A stretch of 64,000 nucleotides of DNA from Ceratopteris richardii (Eukaryota > Streptophyta > Polypodiopsida > Polypodiales > Pteridaceae). Made by a program: the position numbers and the translations under genes. The first letter of the stretch is position 1. The number at the start of each line of letters is the position of its first letter. The stretch covers positions 225,773,442-225,837,441 of the forward strand of contig CM035406.1 in NCBI GenBank assembly GCA_020310875.1. The letters are read 5' to 3'. A model generated the notes under the pieces. That model saw nothing but the letters and a program-made list of their open reading frames with translations, was not told the origin of the DNA and made no database searches. Below are positions 21,890 to 31,742 of this stretch, one piece after another.

Positions 21890-24800
21890 GTTAATCCACT
21901 TAATTAAAGGGATGTCTGTTAGTCCTACTAATCAATAGGTCTCTGTCTCGTTTGACTCCCCTTTGGATGTTAGTATTGTCAGTCTTTATGCCTCTAATTG
22001 CAGAAACTTGAGAAGCAAGTGCTGGGAGGAGTTAAAGTCCCTGCAAGGTAATATGTGTATTATAGGAGATTTCAACATGGTTACTAGTATTAATGATAGA
22101 CTTAATAAAAAGGGGGGTTGTATTTATGGGGTTGAGAAGTCCTGTTGGTATTCTTTGTGTCATTTTCATGATCTTATTGACCACTCTGAGAATACTGGTA
22201 TCACCTGGCATAATAGGCAGTCTAATGAGAATGCTCTGGGTGCTCGGCTTGATAGGTGTTACACTAACTCCGATTTTGGGAAAAATTTTTGGGAAATTAA
22301 TGCTGTCACTGACCAATCTTTGTTTCTGTCTGATCATGCTCCGATATGTCTGACTTTTAAGAAGAATTGTAAACCTTTTCGTGCTGGTTGGCCCCACCTT
22401 GATGCTAGAATGCTCAAGTTCCCCTCTTTGATTAATCAAATTAAAGAGGCCATAAAATGGCATTTCTCTCATAACACTTCAGCTCTCAAAAGTTGGGAGC
22501 TGGTTGTTAAAGATATTCAGAAGATGTTTGCCTTCTACAAAGATAAAGTGTGTAAGGCTAGATCTCTCAGAAAAGAGAAAATCCTTGCTGCTCTTAAGGT
22601 GTATGATTCTAATAACCCCTGTGTGGATTTTATAGAGTTGAACCACAAGTTGAAATGTGAAGAGTACCTGGAAGCTAGCTGGTCTCTTGCCAACTCCAGA
22701 AGGTTCTGGGAAGGTAACATGGACAGGCCTAATAAACATATGTATGACTTGTTAAAGCAGAAGAAAAACAAGGATTTCATCCCTTTATTGTCTAAAAGTA
22801 ATGGAGTTTTTGCTGCCAACATGGAGGAGTCTTTACAATTTGCTTCTAGTTTCTTTATGAATGTTTTCTCTTGTCCTCCCAAGAGGGGGGAAGATATCCA
22901 GAGAGCCAGGGCCCACATAGCTTCTGTCAGGGCTAAAACTCTCCCTCAAGGGATGGTTTCTCTTCTGGACTTGCCCCTCTCTCCTGGTGAGGTGAAAGAA
23001 ACCATTGATAAATTGAAACTTGGGAAATCTCCAGGGATTGATGGGATTCCTAATGAGCTTTTCAAAGAACTCAAGGACTTCATTACCCCTTACCTTCTGG
23101 AGATCTGGAGAGAGGCCACTAGGAAAGGTTCTTTGTCCTCTGACATAAACATGGGGGTTATCAGACTCATCCACAAGAAGGGCCCTAAGGATGATCTCAA
23201 TAACTGGAGACCCATCACTTGTCTTAATTCTGTTTACAAAGTTTTTGCTTCTGCCCTTGCTAGAAGACTTAGCCCCATCGTGAATTCTATCATTTTACCC
23301 ATGCAAAAAGGTTTTATCAAAGGAAGGTACATATTAGATGCTATCATATCCTTGTGGGAAGGCTTTGACTTTGCTGATGAAAAAGGTCTTGATTTCTACT
23401 TTTTCAAAATCGATTTCGACAAGGCCTATGACAGAATCGAATGGGACTTTGTTCTTCAATCTCTGCAGGATATTGGTCTAGGAAAAAAGTTTATTAAATT
23501 TGTTAGTACCCTTTTTGGGAATGCTTGGTCCAGAATCTCTTTGAATGGTCATCTCTCCCCCCTTTTAAAATTGTTAGATCCATTAGACAAGGGTGCCCCT
23601 TGGCCCCTCTTTTATTTGCCATTGCCAGTGATGCTCTTGGGTGGTTGGTGAATCATGAAATGTCCAGAGGTAATATTAAAGGCATCCCCATTCCCAACTC
23701 CAATCACCAATTGGGTCTCCAAATGTTTGCGGATGACACTAACATGTGCACTTTGGCTGACCCTATTTTTGCTGAAAATTTTCTGGCTTGTTTGAATACT
23801 TTTTGTTTGGCTAGTGGTTCTCACATTAACCACTCCAAAACCGGTTTTCGTTCCTCCAATAAAATGATTCCTATCTGCATTTCTAACTCCAATTGTATGA
23901 TCTTGCAGGAACAAGTTGTTTTTAGACTCTTGGGTATTCCCATGGGATTCAATGTTACTATGCAACAAAGATGGGATTGGGTGATTAACAAATTTAAAGT
24001 TAAAATGTTCAGGTGGTATAATGTTTATGCCTCTTTATCTCACAGGTGCTTCATATTAAAACATTACCTGCTCCCTTCCCTGGTGTACTTCTTGTCTTGT
24101 TGGAGCCCTTCAAAGAAGCAGCTTGGCCAGGCCATTGCCCTGGCCAGGAGGTATTTATGGGGTGGCAATGATCAAGTTAATAAAACTCCTAAAGTTTCTT
24201 GGAAGATATGCTGTTTGCCTAAGCATGAAGGAGGGTTAGGTATCATATGCCCCATTAAAATGGCTGAGAATATGGCTTCTAAGTGGATCCTCAGGGCTTT
24301 AAGCTCTTCTGATATCTGGGCTGTCCTCCTTAAAAGGAACATACATAAATTTCATGTCAAAAATTACAAAGCGTGGTCTAACAATCACTTGTGGGATATT
24401 GTTATCTCACCCTCCATTTTTTCTCCTGTTGGTAGTACCCTTTCCTGCAGATTTCGGTATGTGTGGATGAAGGTCAAGACCTGCTTCTCCCCAAGCTCCA
24501 AGTATACTTCTAACATTAATTTCTTTTTGCAGGAATCTCCTTGGCTGGGTTGGATTGCATTATGGAAGAACAAAAGTATTGGCATTAGAGAGCATAAATG
24601 CTTCAAACTGGGAATTAGAACCTGGGCTTGGTTCCTCAATGATGGGGAGTTGATCTCTGATAATTCTATCCGTGTCCTGACACAATGCTCTTCTGGTTGC
24701 TTTCAGATCTTGTTGGAGATGAAGTCCCTCTTGAAGGAGAAGTTGGAGGAGTGCACGAATAGCAACACTCACATCAAGGACATTGCTAAAGATATGTGGC

Positions 24801-25544
24801 AAAGCTTTAAAGCCAACAAAGGCTCTGTTCTCTGTGTGGTTAAGAAGCTGAATAAGAGATGGGGATGCAACTGGTCGGCCAACCAGTGGAGATACAGGTT
24901 CAAAGTTATCTGGGCTTTCCCCCTCAACATCAAACATTCCTTCTTGGAATGGTTGATCTTACATAATGGTCTATGGACAGGCAACAGGGCAAAGAGAGTA
25001 AATCCCAATAATGGAAAATGTTCTCTGTGTAGCAGGGAAGAGGATGTAACCCATCTGTTCATCAAATGTTGGCATGCCAGACAGTTCTGGAGTCTGCTTG
25101 ATCCTATTCTGGCAATAAAAAAGATCCCCCAACTTGGCGTTAGTGAAATCCTTCTTGGCTGTTGCAATAAACTTGATCTTGTTCTCTGGAATCTGTGGAG
25201 GGGGCATATCTTATGGTACATATGGATCAGTAGAAATCAATCGTTGTTTAACAGTGGCAAAAAAAATTTTTGTGTGCCCTCAGGAAAACATTGTATCTCA
25301 CTGGTATACATAGTCTTCAAGCCATTAAAATTGCCCCCCATGATCTCAATAGCACTATCAAATCCTTGCCTCCTTCTAAATGGAGGAAATCACTACTTGA
25401 ATGTTACTCCCAAGACAGATTCATTATGGTCTGTAATTTGTAACCCCTTGTTTTATGATGGGATCTCTGCTTCCCTGTATACTTTGTAACTTTTTCCATT
25501 AATTTACTCTCCTTTCCTGTTGTCTCAAAAAAAAAAAAAAAAAA
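21890..25544 (+). mobile_element. 5'-truncated L1-type LINE, ORF2 with two frameshifts
   Basis: The copy begins inside the endonuclease (GMSVSPTNQ, about 21907) and continues through GDFNMV, SDHAPICL, the RT core and zf-RVT to a poly(A) run at 25527-25544. It is the same family as 15712-21490. No target-site duplication could be found at 21890, so the left boundary is approximate. Confidence 0.92.
21907..25443 (+). pseudogene. LINE ORF2 (endonuclease remnant, RT, zf-RVT), frameshifted
   Basis: The first 562-codon open frame (21963-23651) holds the endonuclease remainder (GDFNMV) and the RT front (KSPGIDGIPNELFK, FFKIDFDKAYDRIEW). A one-base loss in the C-run near 23563 shifts the frame. RSIRQGCPLAPLLFA and the catalytic MFADDTN then continue in the second frame (23525-25489), followed by KKLNKRWGCNWSANQWRYRF and CSLCSREEDVTHLFIKC. 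A second frame change at the A/T homopolymer near 25262 puts the family's usual C-terminus (SLPPSKWRKSLL...) in a third frame, ending at TAA 25441-25443. An in-frame TAG also follows SPTNQ near 21934. Both shifts lie in homopolymers, so assembly error is possible for either. Confidence 0.9.
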
Positions 25545-26139
25545 GCATCTTCAACCTCCTCCAATCCAGCTGCGCTCGAATCCTTCTCAGCTCTTCAGTG
25601 CTGTCGATTATGATTTCTACTACAGTATCAGAGGAAACAAGAAGTAGCCCCCGAAATAGTAGCTAGTCATCTATTTTATTATCCATCCAGCTCTAAGTTT
25701 AGATTTCTTTTGGTAGCAAAAGGCTAGTGTTCATCAAAAGCTAGAGCGCTCTCTACACAACGCTAGTATTCGAATATTGGGATGTTCTACTTGCACTCCG
25801 GAATAATCTCGCTAGTTGCACTTCCCAACATAGTCTACTTGCCGTCTTGCCTTGCTCTGGCATCCGCATGTTGCGCCGAGCTTTGCTAATTTCATAGTAA
25901 TGGCATTCATTGTTTGCGCTTCGGACGAGGAGGCACGGCTGCTTTGCTCACTCAGCTCACTCTCACATGAAGTATAGTATGTTGCTATCCATTCTCCTCT
26001 GCCATCGTCATTTTTGTGGATTTGCAGAATGGCAGTCTCGCGGAAGCATAGAAGGCTTGAACGTCAAATTATATTCCACTTAACGCTTCCAAATACGATG
26101 CTGCTTCTTAATCTTTTTTACAACCTTGGCTTTATATTG
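25545..26139. other. Target locus right of the LINE; possible host exon on the minus strand
   Basis: Base composition is more balanced than in the surrounding repeats. On the minus strand 25546-25662 holds 39 open codons (for example STEELRRIRAQLDWRRLKM) preceded by an AG. It is cut by the LINE poly(A) junction at 25545. It may belong to the same lost host gene as the exon at 21559-21750. The 36-bp motif at 26024-26059 is the third copy of the dispersed motif at 11169 and 11249. Nothing else is recognisable. Confidence 0.3.
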
Positions 26140-27064
26140 TAGATTCAATCTCGAGTCTCGACAGCTTGGTTATCTCTCTCTGTCAAAATGGCACCATTAG
26201 AAGAATTGAGCGTAAATGCAAGAAAGTTGGATACTTGACATGGAACAATATAACACTTAACAGATATCAGGCTTGGCCCGATGAAGCTATCATGAATGAT
26301 ATTGATATTTCTTCTTCTTGTAAAGAGGTGCTCCTGTCCCACAAAAAACATGTTGAAGAATCATCTCCAAGAATGTATGGGCCAGAAAACAATCTACCTT
26401 TGGGAGATAGCACGAGGCATGTGGAAAACATAGAAAAGACATAGAGGACTTATATCCAAAATTTTGAAGAAGCTCAACTCAAGATGGGATCTTCAATGGA
26501 ATGTAGAGCTATGGAAATACATATTTTCTTGTATATGAGCTTACCCTAGTAACATTCAGTACTCTTACCTACAGTGGCTTATAATCCACAATGGATTATG
26601 CTATGGAAATAGAGCCAGATGGTGTGGAATTACAAATGGCATGTGTTCAACATGTGACAAAGTGGAGGATCTGCCTCATCTCTACATGTATTGCAAACGG
26701 GATTCCAAATTCTTGAATTTTTTGAGACCCTTCTACCAGAACAATAACATTATCTTGGGTGAAAAAGAGATTTTGCTTGGATCCTGTATTAGAATGGACA
26801 TTGCTTTGTGGAATTTATGGAAACGTCACACACTTTTGTATATTTGGAACAATTGAAACCAGCACATCTTCAATGGTGGGAAAAAATACCTAATGTACTC
26901 TTTTTCCCTAGGCCTTAAGAAAATATCCAATAAATGTATTCAATCCATCTCTGATTCGCCTCCTCATAGTATTTTGTTTATTGATGCAATAAGGGAGCTC
27001 CCTCCTAGCAAATCCAAAGTACCACTCTTATCCTTGTATTCCCCTCCAAGGCTCGAGATGATTC
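26140..27064 (+). mobile_element. L1-type LINE tail, first part (interrupted by an LTR element)
   Basis: Translated pieces SRLDSLVISLCQNGTIRRIERKCKKVGY, SSSCKEVLLSHKKH, MCSTCDKVEDLPHLYMYC and MDIALWNLWKRHTLLYIWNN follow the order of the ORF2 C-terminus in the intact LINE. Multiple stops and frame changes are present, the first clear one near 26444. The 3' UTR is cut at 27064 by the LTR element and resumes at 29911. Confidence 0.85.
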
Positions 27065-27602
27065 TATAACCAAGATCTTAATTCATGTGCATTCAGAGGA
27101 TACAAATGTTGAAAAACATAGAGAAAATAGATATGCAAAAAGATGAGAAAGAACATAGGAGTGGGTGCAATCTTTCCCATGCACTCTATTTTTGATAGGT
27201 CCATAGAGTGCATGTATTTATGGGATTTTTCATTATGTCAAAAATAACGATTACAATGAAGTGGCTTCCAAAAGCAAGAGTGAAAGTAAAAAGTTGTTCT
27301 ATTTTGTGGAGAGCCTTTCCTTTTATTAAGATAAATCGTGATCTATAGCCATCCTTATCCGAGCCACTACTTTTACTATTTGTTTCTAAAGATAGAACCC
27401 TTTATGTGGGTTATTTATAAATTATATAAAATATAGATTCGATTATTTGTGTTCGAATATATTCAAAATGTCCATGTCCATTCGCATCTTTCACAACCTC
27501 AAGAACCTTCAACTGTTATATCAAAACATCAAAACACATTAATGGATTAATAAATTAATGCTCCAATAACTTCTTATTCAACAAATCCCATAATTGATAA
27601 CA
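27065..27602 (-). repeat. 3' LTR of the 27-30 kb element
   Basis: Direct-repeat partner of 29398-29905, about 80% similar by eye. In element orientation it begins TGTTATCAATTATGGG. The left flank is LINE sequence. Confidence 0.85.
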
Positions 27603-28945
27603 TGCCCATGAGTTAAAGAAGCAACCGATCTCAGTTGATAAAACATAATGAACATGGATGATGAGTGACATGTTCCATCACTGAACAAAGTAAGCATGTT
27701 GCATGTAAAAATACATGCATAGAAATATTCTTGGAGGAGTTAAAGTATTTAGATTATTTATGGGGTGCTAACATAAGCTCTTAATAAGTAAATAAAAGGA
27801 GTATACATCACTAACTATTCCAAATATATTTTTCTCAATCATGCATGATTTAGAATATGCTGTAAATAATCTAATTTATTTTGGAAAGTGTAACTAAGTA
27901 TGCTTCTTCATACTAAATTCTATGTATAAATGCATCACATATAAAGAACTATAGAATTAAAGAAAGACAAAAATTGAAGTCTCATATTAAAAAAAATTAC
28001 ACTAATGGAAAGGTTATTGTTGCTGACATGATTGTTGCAAACAAATCATTTTGATAATCCATTGGTACTTTCTCTAGATAATAAGCAAAAGAAATAGATT
28101 CATGAAGCATTGTAGGTTGGGATGAGTGAAGCTTAGCTTGAATCTCCTTCTCTAAACCATCTTCATACTTCTTCTTCATATTATCTTCGAAAATATCTTC
28201 AAGAAGGCAGAGAAATACCAGATATTACCAAAATCTGTCAGTATATGTTATAAAAGTATCACCTTCCATCCATCTAAATGCAATTCACAAATGTCGAACA
28301 TGTAGGTGGAACTATAAGGCAAGAAAAGAATTATTAACCTTTTCTTGAAAAGCCTTCCATGTGGTTGAATGATATGCACTATGACATAGGACATTCCACC
28401 AAAGTTGAGCCTCCCTACTAAATAGTTAGTAGAAAATTTTATTTCATCAATTTCAGCATATGACTTGTCAGAATAGAAATCTTAAAATTATGATAATCAT
28501 GAAAGAACTAAAGGGCCATCCTTATGGCTATCAAAACATAGAAATTGATAATTTCTAACATTGATCTTGGAATGTGTGCCATCACCTTAGGTGGAGACAA
28601 TAGCTTTTACCACTATGGCATGGTTATCTTTGTTAGATTGCATCTTCTGAAGTATTTCATTACATTACTGAATCTCATTGTGGGTGCCTTAAAGTTCATG
28701 CCATAAGAGCTCCAAGTGTTGCTCGAGTAGTACCTCAGGTAGAGGTGACTCACCAAAATCCTCCATGGTATTCATAGGATCCATAGATATGAAGAGAAAG
28801 AAACTTCCTTGTTAGATATGTGAAGACAATTTTGAGATTGCTTGAATTAAAATGTAAAAGAAAGGGTAATTCTAGGGAATTGGAAAAGTAAGAGAGAGAT
28901 GGAGGTTGTATTAAATATATGAAAAGAGAACTATAGTTACAACAC

Positions 28946-29016
28946 AAAGAGATAGTGTAGTGGTAAAACACTTCACTTGTGAGAGTGAGATTATGGGTTC
29001 AAATCCTCCCTCCTTG
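28946..29016 (+). other. tRNA-like sequence with A and B boxes, not a functional tRNA
   Basis: TAGTGTAGTGG (28953-28963) fits a Pol III A box and GGTTCAAATCC (28996-29006) a B box, 43 bases apart as in a tRNA. The acceptor and T stems pair poorly, so it is a relic: a tRNA-derived SINE head or tRNA pseudogene. It sits inside the non-autonomous LTR element. Confidence 0.5.
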
Positions 29017-29397
29017 GTGAATATAAAATTCGTTTTTACCACTCCTTAATTGAAAGGTTTATGTGCATAGTCAATGGGTTCGAATGGTTGCCAAAGGATC
29101 TATGGGTGCTAGGAAAGACAAAGATGATAAAGTTATAATTTAGTCAATGCCTTGGAGTAAGTCGAAAGAATAAATGTAGGTATAAACATAGGTGTAATCG
29201 TAGGTTTAGGTTTTGGTTTTGGAACTCGAACTCGAACAAGAATAAAAACTAAAACTAATACAAGGATTGGAATCGAAATCAGATTATGAAAATGGAAGGG
29301 AAACAGAAACAAAAACTGACAACAGAATAGAAATCTATCGTCTAAATGAACAAAAACAAACCCCTGCATAGTGATGCACATAGTGCTTTGATACCAG

Positions 29398-29905
29398 TGT
29401 TACCAAGATCTTAATTCACATGCACAAGGAGGATATGAATGCTAAAAACACAGTGAATATAGATATGCAAAGATATGAGATAGAACACAGGAATAGGTGC
29501 AATCTCCTCCCACACACTTTGTTTTTGATAGGTCCAGAGAGCAAAAATAGCGGTTAGAATGAGGCGGCTTCGAAAGCAAGAATGAAAGTAAAAAGCGTCT
29601 CTGTTTTGTGGACATCCTTTGCTTTTATTAATAGAAATCAAGATCCACAACGATCCTTATCCTAACCACTTCTTTTATTGATTGTTTCTAAAAACAAAAC
29701 CCTTTGCATGGGTTAATTTATAGATTATATAAAATATAAATTTGATTATTTTTGTTCACACATATTCAAAACATCTATGTCCTTTTATTCTTTTTACATG
29801 ATCACGAACCTTCAACTCCTATATCAAAATACCAAAACATATCAATAAATTAATAAATTAACACCCCAACAATTTCTTGTTCAATACATTCCATAATTGA
29901 TAAAA
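29398..29905 (-). repeat. 5' LTR of the 27-30 kb element
   Basis: Adjoins the primer-binding site (TGGTATCAAAGCA, minus strand, about 29384-29396). Its outer end is followed by GATAC, the likely partner of GATTC at 27060-27064. Confidence 0.85.
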
Positions 29906-30070
29906 GATACCCTTTGTACTGCTATATAGTCATCTTACGATGCTGCACCCATGCGTGCCACAGCTCTTTTGTACACGGCATACTGTTGAATCTATAGATT
30001 CATTGTCTCTCTTTACAAAGTATTAAAACTATAAATTCAATGTCTCTCTTTTGGTTTTCTCAAAAAAAAA
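29906..30070 (+). mobile_element. 3' UTR and poly(A) tail of the split LINE
   Basis: Sequence right of the LTR element resumes with CCCTTTGTACTG..., parallels the LINE 3' UTR before 25527, and ends in an A-run at 30061-30070. With 26140-27064 it forms one LINE copy split by the LTR insertion. Confidence 0.75.
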
Positions 30071-31459
30071 ATCATCGAAAATTACGAAATTAGGTAGTTT
30101 GATTCAGATTGGGAACGGACAATCTAGGGTTTTTCGTGCTGTATTGGAAGGAGACTGCTATGCTTTCTCTCCGCAAGGGGAGGCATGGCTCTTCACAATG
30201 CTTTGAGATACGAATTATCACAATGTACCGAATGTTTCAGAAGATCTTCGATCCTTGGTTGACATCAAGTGATGACCCCTAAGAAATCCTTTGTAGATGT
30301 TGCTAAGCAACTCTGCTTCAACAGGTCCCTCTTTTCAAACATGGACTAGCCACGTAGTTATGATAAAAATAATGCCCCTTTGATGTTGATGCTCATATTG
30401 CTAAAGATGCTCATAAAGGTAGAGATGATGTTCAATTTCATTAACGTGGATGGGCAAGTTACCGACGCAGATGATTCTATGCTTGTTATCTACAAGGTTA
30501 GTTTCGATGGATGGAAAATTAAGCTGCATGAGCACATTGTTATAGCTTTGTGCTATGGAAGAAGCCCAGCACAAGCAGTGCTTAGACAATGGATTAAGAC
30601 TAATTGGGAATCTTAGGGCTTGTTTGTGCATAACATAGAGTATATGCTAAACGTGTATTTTCTATTTTTCGTTCAAGTTGATAGCGAATTATAACTTATC
30701 ACTTAAGGGCAATAGTTGATAAACTCCACACCCATCACTTTCTTTAAATGGCTCCCTCATTTTAACCTTAGGGGACCTTATCCTACTAAGGTCCTAGTAT
30801 GGATTGAATTCCCCAATCTCCGAATCGATTATTATTCATGGTTGGAAAAGATCGCCAACATTGTTGGCAAAGACTTTGGGAAAACGCACGGTGGGGATAT
30901 CAATTCCAAATGGAATCCTCAAGTCCTTGTTGAATACAACCTTTCCAAAGAGTCAAAACATGAATGTTTATTAAGGATTCGAATGGAAAGTTTCTACATT
31001 AATTAAGGTTCGTGCACATAAACATAGACAATGCTTCTTTCAATTGGTATAAATAGGCTCATTGGATAAAGAACTTTCCTTTGTTGAAAATTGATAATTT
31101 TTTTTCTTCTCAACATGTTCATTCTACTGCTCCTCCCCAATGTTTTTTGAATGCTGCTCCTAAGAACAGAATGTTAGAATGGTTGAAAAGAAGAACTCTA
31201 CAAATCAAAATCCCTTTGAAATGTGTAAAGGAAGTGTTTATACAATTTATTAAAGTTTCCAAGTCTTTAGATCTCAACCTGGAAAAGAATCAAGAAAACC
31301 AAACCAATCAACAAGAGCCCTTAGCATATCACAACCATGAAGAACCTACCAAACCATTGACTAAATGTCATGGAAACAAACATGGACTTAGGAGCATGGG
31401 TCGTTGAATGTTGGGAGTAGTTGTCTAGGGAAATTTGGCTTGATTTCCTATATGATTGT
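30071..31459 (+). mobile_element. L1-type LINE, 5' UTR and ORF1, first piece of a twice-split copy
   Basis: The leader ends GGGGAGGC before an ATG at about 30185 starting MALHNALRY, matching ORF1 of the full-length LINE. Later blocks are HEHIVIALCYGRSPAQA, QWIKTNWES, TPITFFKWLPHFN and KVLVWIEFPNLRIDYY (DUF4283-like region, near 30500-30850). Many stops and frameshifts follow, for example a TAG at about 30614. The copy is cut at 31459 by an LTR element and resumes in ORF2 near 37848. Its start lies directly against the poly(A) of the preceding LINE. Confidence 0.82.
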
Positions 31460-31601
31460 TGTAATAAAGTAAGTCTATGGTCTAGGGATCCGACAGCTTC
31501 AGACAGATCTGAAATCGAATATCATTTGCTCACTCGTCTGTAGGACCAAAGATCTCAAGAATAGAGTCAAGCATAAGTTCATGTGCTCTCATATTCAAGT
31601 A

Positions 31602-31673
31602 ATCCACTTAGCCTAGTGTTTAACTCTCATGGTTGTGAAGGAGGAGGTCTTGGGTTCAATCCCCATGGGGAGC
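31602..31673 (+). other. tRNA-like module in an LTR, copy 1
   Basis: An A-box-like TAGCCTAGTG (31609) and a B box GGTTCAATCCC (31653-31663) have tRNA spacing. The T arm TTGGG-TTCAATC-CCCAT pairs well. A 7-base TTGTGAA lies where an anticodon loop would be. Acceptor pairing is poor, so this is not scored as a tRNA gene. The same module recurs in the partner LTR at about 37553-37624. Confidence 0.55.
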
Positions 31674-31714
31674 ATGGGCAGAGAGTTTTTCCCAAAGAGC
31701 TCTAGAGCCTTGTA

Positions 31715-31742
31715 ACTCAAGTTAACGTGAGTTAACTTGAGT
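31715..31742. repeat. Perfect inverted repeat in the LTR
   Basis: ACTCAAGTTAAC, a GTGA loop, then GTTAACTTGAGT: twelve paired bases without mismatch. It is preserved identically at 37666-37693 in the other LTR, although neighbouring positions differ. Confidence 0.9.

Larger units (their letters stand above)
27065..29905 (-). mobile_element. Non-autonomous LTR retrotransposon fossil, minus strand
   Basis: Two direct repeats, 27065-27602 and 29398-29905, share the same order of blocks (AAGATCTTAATTCA, TTTTTGATAGGTCCA, TTATATAAAATATA, ATAATTGATAA) and are its LTRs. On the minus strand TGGTATCAAAGCA follows the right LTR, a match to an initiator-tRNA-Met primer site, so the right copy is the 5' LTR. 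GATTC and GATAC flank the unit. The interior (1.8 kb) holds only a worn gag-like stretch, with WWNVLCHSAY and YEDGLEKEIQAKL-type blocks resembling Ty3 gag. There is no protease, RT or integrase. It is broken in many places and old: the LTRs are visibly diverged. It was inserted into the 3' UTR of a LINE. Confidence 0.85.

Noticed and set aside
16901-23968. Many antisense frames over 100 codons opposite the LINE ORFs
   Set aside because: They mirror conserved sense codons of ORF1/ORF2 and lack independent coding features.
21890-25544. Target-site duplication for the second large LINE
   Set aside because: The bases after the poly(A), GCATCTTCAACC, have no match near 21860-21900; the left end may have been deleted or inserted without duplication.
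31602-31673. tRNA-His-like gene call
   Set aside because: T arm and boxes are good but acceptor pairing is poor, and the same module recurs in both LTRs; treated as a tRNA-derived module.
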